Assembly (NCBI RefSeq): GCF_003240585.1
Contig: NZ_PCDP01000036.1
Span: 124,001 to 188,000 of the forward strand
Direction: 5' to 3'
From: Arminella tubonensis
GTDB lineage: Bacteria; Pseudomonadota; Alphaproteobacteria; Rhizobiales; Rhizobiaceae
DNA length: 64,000 bases
Below are positions 8,083 through 16,261 of this stretch, one piece after another; the first letter of the stretch is position 1; every line of letters begins with the position of its first letter. The translations under genes were made by a program, and so were the position numbers. The notes beneath the pieces were generated by a model. That model had not been told where the DNA came from, did not search any database, and saw only the letters and a list, made by a program, of their open reading frames with translations.

Positions 8083-8473
8083 ACCCCGACCCGGCGAGAT
8101 GCTTCAGCATCTCGCCCATTCCCTGTTCTCGGCGAAGCTCGGCGCATATGACCCGGGCCGCTATCGTTCGACGCCTTCCGGCGCGCCGGATGTCGGCGAT
8201 CTCGTCTGTCCCGGCATGATGGTCCATACATCCTATGGCACGGGCGGAATCGTGACAGAAGTCGAGGGTCCGCATCTCCATGTCATTGCAGATGGCAAGG
8301 AGTATCCGCATTTCACGATCGTTTATCTGCCCGCCGGCCGTCTCGACCGACACAGCAAGCTCGATCGCAACTGGATCAACGAATGCGTCGCCGTCAACGG
8401 CCGGATCCTGAAGCTTCTCGAAGCCAACCTCGACGAGGTCTTTATCGAAGGTGCGGTCTCCGACCCACGCTGA
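8066..8473 (+). CDS. Uncharacterised plasmid protein (135 aa)
   Basis: It starts at ATG 8066 after GAGGAGAG and overlaps the DUF6117 gene by 17 bases. The sequence contains a compact beta-rich core, VGDLVCPGMMVHTSYGTGGIVTEVEGPHLHVIADGKEYPHFTIVYLP. This resembles small SH3- or KOW-like barrels that bind nucleic acid or protein, but that is only a fold impression. It ends with a helical LDRNWINECVAVNGRILKLLEANLDEVFIEG. It lies in the same operon as the DUF6117 gene. Confidence 0.65.
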   Translation: MQIRRKPRPGEMLQHLAHSLFSAKLGAYDPGRYRSTPSGAPDVGDLVCPGMMVHTSYGTGGIVTEVEGPHLHVIADGKEYPHFTIVYLPAGRLDRHSKLDRNWINECVAVNGRILKLLEANLDEVFIEGAVSDPR

Positions 8474-8522
8474 CGCTCTGGGGAGAACGCCCCACCAATC
8501 TTTCTTCCAACCTTTTCCAACC

Positions 8523-8554
8523 AGGCCAGGTGCTCCGAATGGAGCGCCGGGCCT
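8523..8554 (+). terminator. Two-part leader hairpin before the 8578 gene
   Basis: An outer stem AGGCC (8523-8527)/GGCCT (8550-8554) encloses an inner stem GCTCC (8532-8536)/GGAGC (8541-8545) with a GAAT loop. It is followed by TTTCCACGTTTTC and AGGAG. It repeats the order of hairpin, T-rich tail, ribosome site and start seen upstream of four other genes in this block. Confidence 0.6.
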
Positions 8555-8577
8555 TTCCACGTTTTCAGGAGAGTATC

Positions 8578-8910
8578 ATGACCAGGCCTGCACTCGACTG
8601 CCCCCGCCCGGCTTCTGCGCCGGTCGCACCGGTCGCACCGGTGTTCCTCAATTTCCGTTCGCAGATCGTTCGACCCGTCTGCTTCGCGATCGTCTTTTGG
8701 GACGGCCCGGGCGATACGCTTTACGCCTTCGAGGACCGTGACGCCTTCGAGCGCCAGCGCACCACGGCCGAACGTCATTTCGTCCATGTCCACGAGCTGT
8801 CGGACGAGGAGGCTGCCGATTGGATCGCCGCCGGCTGCAATGCCGTCCTGCACGAGGTATCGGTCGCCGGCATTGCGGCATTCGGCAATCTCAAGCTCGC
8901 GCCCGGCTGA
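8578..8910 (+). CDS. Uncharacterised plasmid protein (110 aa)
   Basis: The ATG at 8578 follows AGGAG at 8567-8571. After a proline/alanine-rich start (ASAPVAPVAPVFLNF), the core reads RPVCFAIVFWDGPGDTLYAFEDRDAFERQRTTAERHFVHVHELSDEEAADWIAAGCNAVLHEVSVAG. This is an alpha/beta unit of unknown family. It is small, soluble and without a signal peptide. The stop codon lies in the loop of a 9-bp hairpin (8899-8921). The next gene is the Strawberry-notch-like helicase, 121 bases on. Confidence 0.6.
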   Translation: MTRPALDCPRPASAPVAPVAPVFLNFRSQIVRPVCFAIVFWDGPGDTLYAFEDRDAFERQRTTAERHFVHVHELSDEEAADWIAAGCNAVLHEVSVAGIAAFGNLKLAPG

Positions 8911-8921
8911 AGGCCGGGCGC
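8899..8921 (+). terminator. 9-bp GC hairpin with the stop codon in its loop
   Basis: GCGCCCGGC (8899-8907) pairs with GCCGGGCGC (8913-8921). The 5-base loop TGAAG contains the TGA stop of the preceding gene. There is no T-tract, so it may stabilise the message end or act with Rho rather than as a classical intrinsic terminator. It has the same GCCCGGC core as the leader hairpins. Confidence 0.55.
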
Positions 8922-9031
8922 CCGCCGCCTTGATCGCCCAGAGGGAGAGAGGGGCCGGAAAAGGGCGGTCTGCCGGGGCTTGGAGAGCGTCCGGGCGGGC
9001 CTGTCCTTTCCCGCTCTCGACAAGGTTTCCC

Positions 9032-12000
9032 ATGAACATCGTTCCTTCCCGCGCCATAAACGCGACCACCGCCTCGCTCGCCCCCGCCGATCGCACCAGC
9101 CGAACAGGCAAACTGCTGCGTTCCGGCCACGTGCTTCTGCCGTCTCTCGAACGTGGCCAGCCCATCGGCGCAGCCGATCTTCGCACGATGCTGATGAGCA
9201 TTTTCGGTGGCTCGGACGCCGAAGGCTTCTGGTCATGGAAAGACGCCTACGAGGCGACCGAAGTGGCGCAGGTCCTGTTTCTGCGCAAGTTCGGCGCGGC
9301 GATCACCGCCCGCGCAAACGCGCCGCAGGCAACGCTGGCGATGCTGACCAAGGTGGCGGGCCTGATCCCCACCCATACCCGGCGCTCGGAGGAAAGCCAG
9401 CAGCTCCAGCAATTTTCGACGCCGATACCACTGGCTTATGTCGTGTCCCGCGCCGCCGGCATCATGGCGGACGATACCGTGCTCGAACCCTCCGCCGGGA
9501 CCGGCCTGATGGCGATCTTCGCCGAACTCGCGCACGCGCGGCTTTCTCTCAACGAATATGCGCCGGTGCGCCACGGCCTTCTGGAGCAGCTCTTCTCCGG
9601 GTCGGCCGTGTCGCAGCATGATGCCGCCCACATCGATGACTATCTCGATCGTTTGATCCGCCCGACCGTCGTCTTGATGAACCCGCCGTTTTCCGTCGGC
9701 GTTCATGTCGAAGGCCGCATGGTCGACGCCGCATGGCGTCATCTCGCCTCCGCCTTCGCGCGGCTTGCCCCTGGCGGACGGCTGGTGGCGATCACCGGCT
9801 CACGTCTCTCTCCCGACAATCTCAAATGGCGCGCCGCCTTCGCCCGCCTGCAGCAACGTGGCACTGTTCTGTTCAGCGCCGCGATCGATGGCTCGGTCTA
9901 TGCCCGGCATGGCACCACGATGGAAACGCGGCTGACCGTGATCGACAAATTTGCCGCTGCCGATCCGACACGCCTCATCGCGTCACACGGTCTCGCTCCC
10001 GATCTGGAAACATTGCTTTCATGGATCTCGGGCCTTCCACCCCGCTCGCCTTCGACCGCGTCGAACTCCATCGGCGCGCTTTCCAATGGAACCTCAAGCG
10101 CCTGCGCGGCGAAGATGGCCGCCCGCAAGGCCGCGGACACCCTGCGCCCCGCGGCCTTGGCCCCGCCAGTAGCGCGCCCTCTGTCCGCTGCTCGCGCGCC
10201 ACATCCCCTGTCCCCACCGCCCGCGCGCATCGACGATGAAGTCATCGAACTCTCCTATGAACTGCGCGATGCAGCAGCGATGACCCGCGGCGATGTCGCC
10301 GACGGCATCTACGAGCCTTATCGGCTGCAGACGATCCACATTCCGGAGGCAAAACCGCATCCTGACAAGCTCGTCGAATCCGTCGCAATGGCATCGGTCG
10401 CACCGCCCAAGCCGAGCTATCGGCCGCATCTGCCGAAGCGCGTTATCACCACCGGCGACCTTTCAGACGCCCAGCTTGAAAGCGTGGTTTATGCCGGCGA
10501 GGCCCATTCGGGCTACCTCGCTGGTCACTGGTCCGTCGATGCCAGTTTCGACAATCTGAAAGCCGTCAAGCCGGAGGATGAGGGCGCTGTCCGCTTTCGA
10601 CGCGGCTGGTTTTTGGGTGATGGGACCGGCGCCGGCAAAGGTCGCCAGGCTGCCGGTATCATCCTTGACAACTGGCTCAAGGGCCGTCGCCGCCATCTGT
10701 GGATCTCGAAATCCGAGACCCTGATCGAAGATGCCCAGCGCGACTGGAGCGCGCTCGGCCAGGAAAAGCTGCTGGTCACGCCGTTGTCGCGCTTCCGCCA
10801 GGGCAAACCGATCAAGCTCGATGAGGGCATCCTCTTCGTCACCTTCGCCACGTTGCGTACCGACGAGCGTGAGGGCAAGCGCTCTCGCGTCCAGCAGATC
10901 GTCGACTGGCTGAGTGAAGAGGCGGGGAGGGCTGAAGGCCCGACTGGGACTGAACGAAGAGCGGCGGGGAGCGGCGAAGCCGGGACAGGGAACGCAAAAG
11001 GTTTCGATGGCGTCATCGTCTTTGACGAGGGGCATTCGATGGCCAACGCCGCCGGCGGCAAGTCCGAGCGCGGCGAAAGATCCGCCTCGCAACAGGGCCG
11101 CGCCGGTCTGCGCCTGCAGCGCGCCCTTCCCGATGCCCGCGTCGTCTACGTCTCCGCAACCGGCGCGTCCGAGGTGGAGTCGCTTGCCTATGCCGAACGT
11201 CTTGGCCTCTGGGGCAGCACGGATTTCCCCTTCTCGACGCGATCGGAGTTTATCGCCGCGATCGAAGACGGCGGCGTCGCGACGATGGAAGTGCTGGCGC
11301 GCGACCTCAAGGTGATGGGGCTCTACGCCTCCCGGTCCCTTTCCTTCGAGGGCGTGGAATACGACGTCCTCGAGCATGAGCTGACCGAGGAGCAGGTCCG
11401 CATCTACGATTCCTATGCCGAGGCCTTCCAGGTCATTCACAACAATCTCGACGCGGCACTGGAAGCCTCCGGCATCGTCAGCAACAGCACCACGCGCAAC
11501 AAGAATGCTAAGGCCGCCGCCCGCTCCGCCTTCGAGAGCTCGAAGCAGAGATTCTTCAACCACTTGCTCACTAGCATGAAGACGCCGGCGCTGATCGACG
11601 CGACGACCAGGGACGTCGAGGAGGGGCACGCGGCGATCGTCCAGATCATTTCGACCGGCCAGTCCCTGACCGAACGCCGGCTCGCGGAAATACCGACCGA
11701 GGAGTGGGGTGATATCCAGGTCGACGTCACGCCACGCGAGATCGTTGCGGAATATCTCAACCATTCCTTTCCGACCCAGCTCTTCGAGGAATTTTCCGAC
11801 GCCGGAGGCAATCTCCTGTCGCGGCCGGTTTACGACGCTGAGGGCAATCCCGTCCTGTGCCGGGAAGCTGTCGCCCGCCGGGATGCGTTGCTCGAACGGC
11901 TCGGCAGCCTGCCGGCGATCCCGACCGCCCTCGACCAGATCGTCCAGCACTTCGGCAGTACCCGAGTCGCTGAGATCACCGGCCGCACGCGCCGCATCGT

Positions 12001-13549
12001 CCGCCGCGACGACGGCGGCACGATCGACCGCTTCGCCGTCGAAAGCCGGCCGGGCAGCGCCAATCTCGACGAGACCCGCGCCTTCATGGACGACGAGAAG
12101 CCGATCCTGATCTTCTCGGAAGCCGGCGGTACGGGCCGGTCCTACCATGCCGATCTTGGCGCGAAGAACCAGCGCCTGCGTCTTCACAATCTCCTCGAAG
12201 CCGGCTGGCGCGCTGACGTGGCGATCCAGGGCCTCGGGCGCAGCCATCGCACCAACCAGGCGCAGCCGCCCCGGTTCAGGATGATTGCCACCAACGTCAA
12301 GGCCGAGAGACGCTTCCTGTCGACCATCGCCCGACGTCTCGACACGCTCGGCGCCATCACCCGCGGGCAGCGTCAGACCGGCGGCCAGGGAATGTTCCGC
12401 TCGGAGGACAATCTTGAATCGCAATATGCCCGCGATGCGCTCCGCCAGTTCTACAAGCTGATCCACGGTGGCGGGGTCGCAGGATGCTCACTGGAAAAAT
12501 TCGAGACGATCACCGGCCTGTCGCTGGTTGCGGATGAGGGGGGTCTCAAGGACGAGCTGCCGCCGATCCATACCTTCCTCAACCGCATGCTGGCGCTCAC
12601 CATCGCCATGCAGAACCTCCTGTTCGACGCCTTCGAACAGTTGCTGGCCGCCCGCATCGAGGGCGCGATCGCCGCCGGCGTTTATGACAAAGGGCTTGAG
12701 ACTCTGACGGCGGACCGCATGACGGTGAAGAAACGACGGCTGGTCTATACTCATCCGGTCACCGGCGCGCAGTCACACCTGCTGACCATCGAGCGCATGG
12801 ATCGCAACCAGCCGATGCAGCTCGCCGACGCTTTGAAACTTGCCGCGCGCGATCCCCGCGCCATGCTGATGCTCAACGGCAAGTCCAGCCGTGCCGCGGT
12901 GCAGGTTCCGACCCGTTCAATCATGCTCGACGACGGCTCGGTCCAACCGCGCGTGGCGCTCGTCCGGCCGATGGACGAAATCCGTTTCGAGGTGCGACAG
13001 CTCGAAGAAACGAACTGGGAAGAAGCGGACGAGCAGAGCTTTTCCGCTGCCTGGAGCGCTGAAGTCGTCAATCTCCCGGAGTTCTCCATCTCGACCATGC
13101 ATGTAGTCTCCGGCCTCCTGTTGCCGATTTGGAAACTGCTGCCGCAGGATTATTGCCGGGTCTATCGTCTTGAGACGAATGAGGGCGAGCGGATCGTCGG
13201 CCGGCTGATCTCTTCGGAAGGGCTCTCCCGGCTTTGCCGGAATTTTGGACTCGATCAGACGGAGGTCATCACGGCCGCGCAGGTCTGGCAATCGCTGCTC
13301 GGCGGTTCCGCGGTCGTCGCACTCGCTGGCAACATGACGCTGCGGCGCGTCCGGGTAATGAACGACTATCGGGTCGAGCTCGCCGGCTTCACCGACGGTA
13401 TGCGCGACAGGCTGAGATCCATCGGTCTCTTCTCCGAAATGATCGCCTGGAAAGTCCGGTTCTTCATCCCGGCCTCGGATGACGGACAGGCGGTACTGTC
13501 GCGCCTCATCGAACGGCATCGCGTCGTCGATGTCGGCGGCCGGAGGTGA
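9032..13549 (+). CDS. Methyltransferase-helicase fusion of the Strawberry-notch type (1505 aa)
   Basis: This is a very large two-part enzyme. The first part is a SAM-dependent methyltransferase with LEPSAGTG at 151-158 (motif I) and NPPF at 217-220, the catalytic motif of N6-adenine and related amino-methyltransferases. The second is a Strawberry-notch-type superfamily 2 helicase. It has GDGTGAGKG at 529-537 (Walker A), DEGH at 665-668 (Walker B), VVYVSATGASE (motif III) and GRSHRTNQ at 1069-1076 (motif VI), then a long C-terminal extension. The start is at ATG 9032 after AAGG. The gene ends at 13549, with the next ribosome site GGAGG inside its last codons. A G-rich insertion at about residues 628-657 (10915-11000) looks like foreign sequence in the linker before the DEGH box. 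Substrate and role are unknown; antirestriction or DNA remodelling after transfer are inferences. Confidence 0.85.
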   Translation: MNIVPSRAINATTASLAPADRTSRTGKLLRSGHVLLPSLERGQPIGAADLRTMLMSIFGGSDAEGFWSWKDAYEATEVAQVLFLRKFGAAITARANAPQATLAMLTKVAGLIPTHTRRSEESQQLQQFSTPIPLAYVVSRAAGIMADDTVLEPSAGTGLMAIFAELAHARLSLNEYAPVRHGLLEQLFSGSAVSQHDAAHIDDYLDRLIRPTVVLMNPPFSVGVHVEGRMVDAAWRHLASAFARLAPGGRLVAITGSRLSPDNLKWRAAFARLQQRGTVLFSAAIDGSVYARHGTTMETRLTVIDKFAAADPTRLIASHGLAPDLETLLSWISGLPPRSPSTASNSIGALSNGTSSACAAKMAARKAADTLRPAALAPPVARPLSAARAPHPLSPPPARIDDEVIELSYELRDAAAMTRGDVADGIYEPYRLQTIHIPEAKPHPDKLVESVAMASVAPPKPSYRPHLPKRVITTGDLSDAQLESVVYAGEAHSGYLAGHWSVDASFDNLKAVKPEDEGAVRFRRGWFLGDGTGAGKGRQAAGIILDNWLKGRRRHLWISKSETLIEDAQRDWSALGQEKLLVTPLSRFRQGKPIKLDEGILFVTFATLRTDEREGKRSRVQQIVDWLSEEAGRAEGPTGTERRAAGSGEAGTGNAKGFDGVIVFDEGHSMANAAGGKSERGERSASQQGRAGLRLQRALPDARVVYVSATGASEVESLAYAERLGLWGSTDFPFSTRSEFIAAIEDGGVATMEVLARDLKVMGLYASRSLSFEGVEYDVLEHELTEEQVRIYDSYAEAFQVIHNNLDAALEASGIVSNSTTRNKNAKAAARSAFESSKQRFFNHLLTSMKTPALIDATTRDVEEGHAAIVQIISTGQSLTERRLAEIPTEEWGDIQVDVTPREIVAEYLNHSFPTQLFEEFSDAGGNLLSRPVYDAEGNPVLCREAVARRDALLERLGSLPAIPTALDQIVQHFGSTRVAEITGRTRRIVRRDDGGTIDRFAVESRPGSANLDETRAFMDDEKPILIFSEAGGTGRSYHADLGAKNQRLRLHNLLEAGWRADVAIQGLGRSHRTNQAQPPRFRMIATNVKAERRFLSTIARRLDTLGAITRGQRQTGGQGMFRSEDNLESQYARDALRQFYKLIHGGGVAGCSLEKFETITGLSLVADEGGLKDELPPIHTFLNRMLALTIAMQNLLFDAFEQLLAARIEGAIAAGVYDKGLETLTADRMTVKKRRLVYTHPVTGAQSHLLTIERMDRNQPMQLADALKLAARDPRAMLMLNGKSSRAAVQVPTRSIMLDDGSVQPRVALVRPMDEIRFEVRQLEETNWEEADEQSFSAAWSAEVVNLPEFSISTMHVVSGLLLPIWKLLPQDYCRVYRLETNEGERIVGRLISSEGLSRLCRNFGLDQTEVITAAQVWQSLLGGSAVVALAGNMTLRRVRVMNDYRVELAGFTDGMRDRLRSIGLFSEMIAWKVRFFIPASDDGQAVLSRLIERHRVVDVGGRR

Positions 13550-13554
13550 CCGTC

Positions 13555-14592
13555 ATGCTGTCCGCTTCACAGCTGGCGGATCGTCTGGCGCTCGATGCCG
13601 AGGCGGTTTGCCGTCACTACCTCTCCGCCGGCCGCCGGGCCGGCAATTACTGGATCGTTGGCGACGTCGCCAACAGCAAGGGAAAGTCGCTTTACGTTCA
13701 TCTCTCCGGCCCCCGCAAGGGCAGGTGGACGGATGCGGCGACCACTCAATATGGCGATTTGCTCGATCTCGTGCGGGAATCCTGCGGACTGGTCGACTTC
13801 CGCGACGTCGCCGACGAGGCGCGGCGTTTCCTGAACGAACCCCAGGCCAGACCGGTATCGTCGCGCAGGGACGATACCCCCGACAGCCGGCCAGCCGAAC
13901 GACCGGCTGCAGAACGTGCAAGACGCCTGTTCCGTATGACGGAGCGGCTCTCCGGCACGCTGGCCGACAGCTATCTGCGTCAGCGCGGCATCCTGCGCGC
14001 ATCCTTGCATCCCGCGCTCCGCTTCCATCCGTCCTGCTACTATCGTGATCTCGCAAGCGGCAGGACGAGCAGCTATCCGGCGCTGATCGCAGCCGTGACC
14101 GATCAAGCCGGTACGATCACCGGCGTGCATCGCACCTGGCTCGATCCGGAGGGCAACGGCAAGGCGCGGGTCGAGGATCCTCGCCGTGCGCTTGGCGGGC
14201 TGCTCGGCAACGCCGTGCGCTTCCGCTTTCCTGTCCATGGCCCCGTGCCTGTCATGGCGGCGGGCGAGGGGCTCGAAAGCATGTTGTCGCTCTCGCATGT
14301 CATGCCCGGTATGCCGATGGTCTCGGCGCTGACGGCCAACCACCTTGCCGCCTTCCGGCCACCAGCCAAATGCTTGCGCATCTACGTCGCCGCCGACGCG
14401 GATGCCGCCGGCCGGCATGGCATTGAGGGACTGAGCCGCCGGGCGCAGACGCTCGGCATCCTGCCGCTTGTGCTCACCCCGGAACTCGGCGACTTCAACG
14501 AGGATCTGCGCCGGCTTGGACCTGATCGGCTCATCGCAAATCTCCGGGGCCAACTCGCACCGGAAGACGATTGGGCCCTTCTTCCCGCGTGA
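13555..14592 (+). CDS. Toprim-domain protein, primase-like (345 aa)
   Basis: A C-terminal toprim domain is clear: GEGLES at 237-242 carries the catalytic glutamate and DADAAG at 281-286 the metal-binding aspartates, as in DnaG-type primases. The N-terminal 80 residues (VCRHYLSAGRRAGNYWIVGD, then SGPRKGRWTDAATTQYGDLLDLVRE) resemble the zinc-less front domain seen in plasmid and phage toprim proteins. The zinc-binding cysteine set of a true CHC2 domain is missing. The start is ATG 13555 with GGAGG at 13542-13546. A GTG at 13546 overlaps that site and is less likely. The ribosome site lies in the end of the helicase gene, so the two are coupled and probably work together. It may prime synthesis on incoming single strands. 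Confidence 0.8.
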   Translation: MLSASQLADRLALDAEAVCRHYLSAGRRAGNYWIVGDVANSKGKSLYVHLSGPRKGRWTDAATTQYGDLLDLVRESCGLVDFRDVADEARRFLNEPQARPVSSRRDDTPDSRPAERPAAERARRLFRMTERLSGTLADSYLRQRGILRASLHPALRFHPSCYYRDLASGRTSSYPALIAAVTDQAGTITGVHRTWLDPEGNGKARVEDPRRALGGLLGNAVRFRFPVHGPVPVMAAGEGLESMLSLSHVMPGMPMVSALTANHLAAFRPPAKCLRIYVAADADAAGRHGIEGLSRRAQTLGILPLVLTPELGDFNEDLRRLGPDRLIANLRGQLAPEDDWALLPA

Positions 14593-14661
14593 TGCGGCCT
14601 CGGAGGAGAAGGCGGTGAGGACGCGGCGTGGCTGGCAGGGCCGGTCCCTGCCGGTCTCCAT

Positions 14662-14709
14662 CCTGGTAAGGCGCGCCTGCGGGCCTGGCGAGAGGCGACC
14701 CTTACCAGG
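14662..14709. repeat. 10-bp inverted repeat
   Basis: CCTGGTAAGG at 14662-14671 is exactly inverted at 14700-14709, with a GC-rich 28-base interior. An independent 7-bp hairpin lies just upstream (14634-14652). Together they could form a terminator pair after the toprim gene or a recombination remnant. Confidence 0.5.
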
Positions 14710-14770
14710 CGGCTGTCTGGCCTTCAGCGGGTCGGTCAGGTTTCTTCCCCGCGCCGGCTTTTTACTGCGC

Positions 14771-14811
14771 ATCGGCCACTCCGAAAACCGGTTCCCACTT
14801 TTCGAGCCGAT
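14771..14811. repeat. Rhizobial RIME-like palindrome
   Basis: CGAAAACCGGTTCCCACTTT and its completion to 14804 form the core of a palindromic element that recurs in intergenic DNA of Rhizobium, Sinorhizobium and relatives. Here inner arms CGAAAA (14782-14787)/TTTTCG (14799-14804) are enclosed by outer arms ATCGGC (14771-14776)/GCCGAT (14806-14811). This supports a rhizobial origin for the region. Recognition is from memory of the family. Confidence 0.65.
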
Positions 14812-14970
14812 GTGGCAGCCGGCGCTCCTCGCGGGCCAAGAAACCCTCCCTCAACCGCCCGGCGCTGCGCTGGGCCGCTTCGCTTCGCTCGCGGTTCCGG
14901 CCCGCCCGCCGCCTGGACAGGGATCGCCGTCAGGCCGCGAGAGGCGCGGCCCAAACCGACGGAGACCATC

Positions 14971-15912
14971 ATGAACCTGATCCTTCCCATCGACGACACC
15001 TTCGAACCCGACCACGCGTCTTCCCCGACCGACCGCGTCATCTACGAGATGCAAGTCTTTGGCTACCGCCCGTTCCAGGACGAGCCGGATCCCCGTCCGC
15101 TGCCCGAGGAGCCAATGGTCCAGTCGGCGCTGACCACGATGTTCGACGCCCTGTTCGAGATGCTCGGCGACACGCGGCTGGAGCCCGATCTCGAAGATCT
15201 TCTCTGGTCGACGGTCAATCTCTTTCACCGCGCCGGCGAGCGTATCCAGCGCGAACTTCAGCGCAACGAGGACGCCCAGCGCACCGGCCAGCGCGAGCAG
15301 GACGGCTCGGAGGTGAAAAGCGTCGAGCTTGAGCGCCATGTCGTCGAGGGCATCACGCTCCTCGAACGCCGCAATGCCTTCGAGTTCATGCGCGACTATG
15401 CAGCCGATCTCTTCGAAGCGCAGACTGGCTCTGCATGGCGGCCGCGCACCGGCTCGAAGGTCAACCACGCGAACATGACCGCGGCGATGATCGATAGCAG
15501 AGATTTCCTCTCTGCCCGCCGGCACGCCGAAAACACGGTGCTGATCCCCGCCGGGACCAAGATCGCCTTCGGCGGCGGCATGGACTACAACGATCACGAC
15601 CGGATCTGGGCCGCGCTCGACAAGGTCCATGCCAAGCACACGGACATGATCCTGCTGCACGGCGGCTCGCCGAAAGGCGCCGAACGGATCGCAGCCTGCT
15701 GGGCCGAGGCACGCAAAGTCACCCAGATCGCCTTCAAACCCGATTGGAACAAACACGCCAAGGCCGCCCCGTTCCGCCGTAACGACGACATGCTCTCGGT
15801 CATGCCGGCCGGCGTCATCGTCTTCCCCGGTTCCGGCATCACCGAAAACCTTCGCGACAAGGCCCGCCGGTTCGGCATCAATGTCTGGGAACTCAAAGGA
15901 GATGGCGCGTAA
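14971..15912 (+). CDS. DUF2493 (SLOG superfamily) protein (313 aa)
   Basis: The C-terminal 120 residues form a DUF2493 domain of the SLOG nucleotide/ligand-binding superfamily. It has IAFGGGMDYNDHDRIWAALD, ILLHGGSPKGAERIAACWAEA, then FKPDW, and VIVFPGSGITENLRDKARRFGI. SLOG domains sense or process nucleotide-derived signals and recur in antiphage and mobile-element contexts. The N-terminal part (1-150) is helical and charged and holds an RELQRNEDAQRTGQREQDGSE stretch likely to be a coiled coil. The ATG at 14971 follows GGAG at 14961-14964. The stop codon sits in the loop of a terminator hairpin. Its partner protein or ligand is unknown. Confidence 0.8.
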   Translation: MNLILPIDDTFEPDHASSPTDRVIYEMQVFGYRPFQDEPDPRPLPEEPMVQSALTTMFDALFEMLGDTRLEPDLEDLLWSTVNLFHRAGERIQRELQRNEDAQRTGQREQDGSEVKSVELERHVVEGITLLERRNAFEFMRDYAADLFEAQTGSAWRPRTGSKVNHANMTAAMIDSRDFLSARRHAENTVLIPAGTKIAFGGGMDYNDHDRIWAALDKVHAKHTDMILLHGGSPKGAERIAACWAEARKVTQIAFKPDWNKHAKAAPFRRNDDMLSVMPAGVIVFPGSGITENLRDKARRFGINVWELKGDGA

Positions 15913-15919
15913 GCGCCAT
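15902..15919 (+). terminator. Terminator of the DUF2493 gene with TAA in the loop
   Basis: ATGGCGC (15902-15908) pairs with GCGCCAT (15913-15919) around a GTAA tetraloop that is also the stop codon context, followed by TCTT. This compact end resembles the stop-in-loop hairpin at 8899-8921. Confidence 0.6.
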
Positions 15920-15959
15920 TCTTCACCTCGCCGAGGAAACCCTTGCATTTTGGAGGAAT

Positions 15960-15969
15960 TGTGTACACA
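15960..15969. promoter_or_regulatory. Phd-type operator of the toxin-antitoxin pair
   Basis: TGTGTACACA is a perfect 10-base palindrome 25 bases upstream of the antitoxin start, next to a promoter-like TTGCAT at 15943-15948. GTGTACAC palindromes are typical operators of Phd/YefM and VapB antitoxins, so autoregulation by the antitoxin and its complex is likely. Confidence 0.7.
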
Positions 15970-15994
15970 TTTCCCACTCAAACGGAGCCTCGCC

Positions 15995-16261
15995 ATGCCT
16001 CAATCCCGGCCACAGACATCTTCCCCCCGCCGTGTCGGCGTGCGGGAGTTTCGCGGCAACCTGACGTCCTTCCTCAAACAGGTAGAGGATGGCCAGCGGT
16101 TTGTCCTAACCTCCCATCATAAGGTCGTCGCGGAAATCGGGCCGCCATCACAGGACACTGTCGTTCGCAAGCCCGGCGCGTTACGCGGGAAGATCAAAGT
16201 TGCTGAAGACTTCGACAGTTTGCCGGCAGACGTTCTGACGTCGATGGAAGACGAGGCGTGA
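15995..16261 (+). CDS. Phd/YefM-type antitoxin (88 aa)
   Basis: This is a DNA-binding antitoxin of the Phd/YefM family. The N-terminal dimerisation and DNA-binding part reads VGVREFRGNLTSFLKQVEDGQRFVLTSHHKVVAEIGP, with the usual V-EFR-NL-LKQV pattern. The flexible C-terminal tail (LRGKIKVAEDFDSLPADVLTSMEDEA) is the typical toxin-wrapping segment. The start is ATG 15995 after GGAG at 15984-15987. The stop TGA overlaps the GTG start of the toxin gene, so the pair is translationally coupled. It should neutralise the PIN toxin and repress the promoter through the palindrome at 15960-15969. Role: plasmid maintenance or stress response. Confidence 0.85.
   Translation: MPQSRPQTSSPRRVGVREFRGNLTSFLKQVEDGQRFVLTSHHKVVAEIGPPSQDTVVRKPGALRGKIKVAEDFDSLPADVLTSMEDEA

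Larger units (their letters stand above)
14593..14970. other. Structured intergenic region upstream of the DUF2493 gene
   Basis: Some 380 bases without a gene. It holds a 7-bp hairpin GGCAGGG/CCCTGCC (14634-14652), a 10-bp inverted repeat CCTGGTAAGG/CCTTACCAGG (14662-14671 and 14700-14709) and a rhizobial palindromic repeat (14771-14811). The DUF2493 gene's ribosome site GGAG is at its end. Confidence 0.55.

Noticed and set aside
10463..12466. A 667-codon open frame on the - strand opposite the methyltransferase-helicase gene
   Set aside because: It is antisense to a gene with clear motifs; its composition (runs of R, D, G, E without domain patterns) is that of high-GC shadow sequence.
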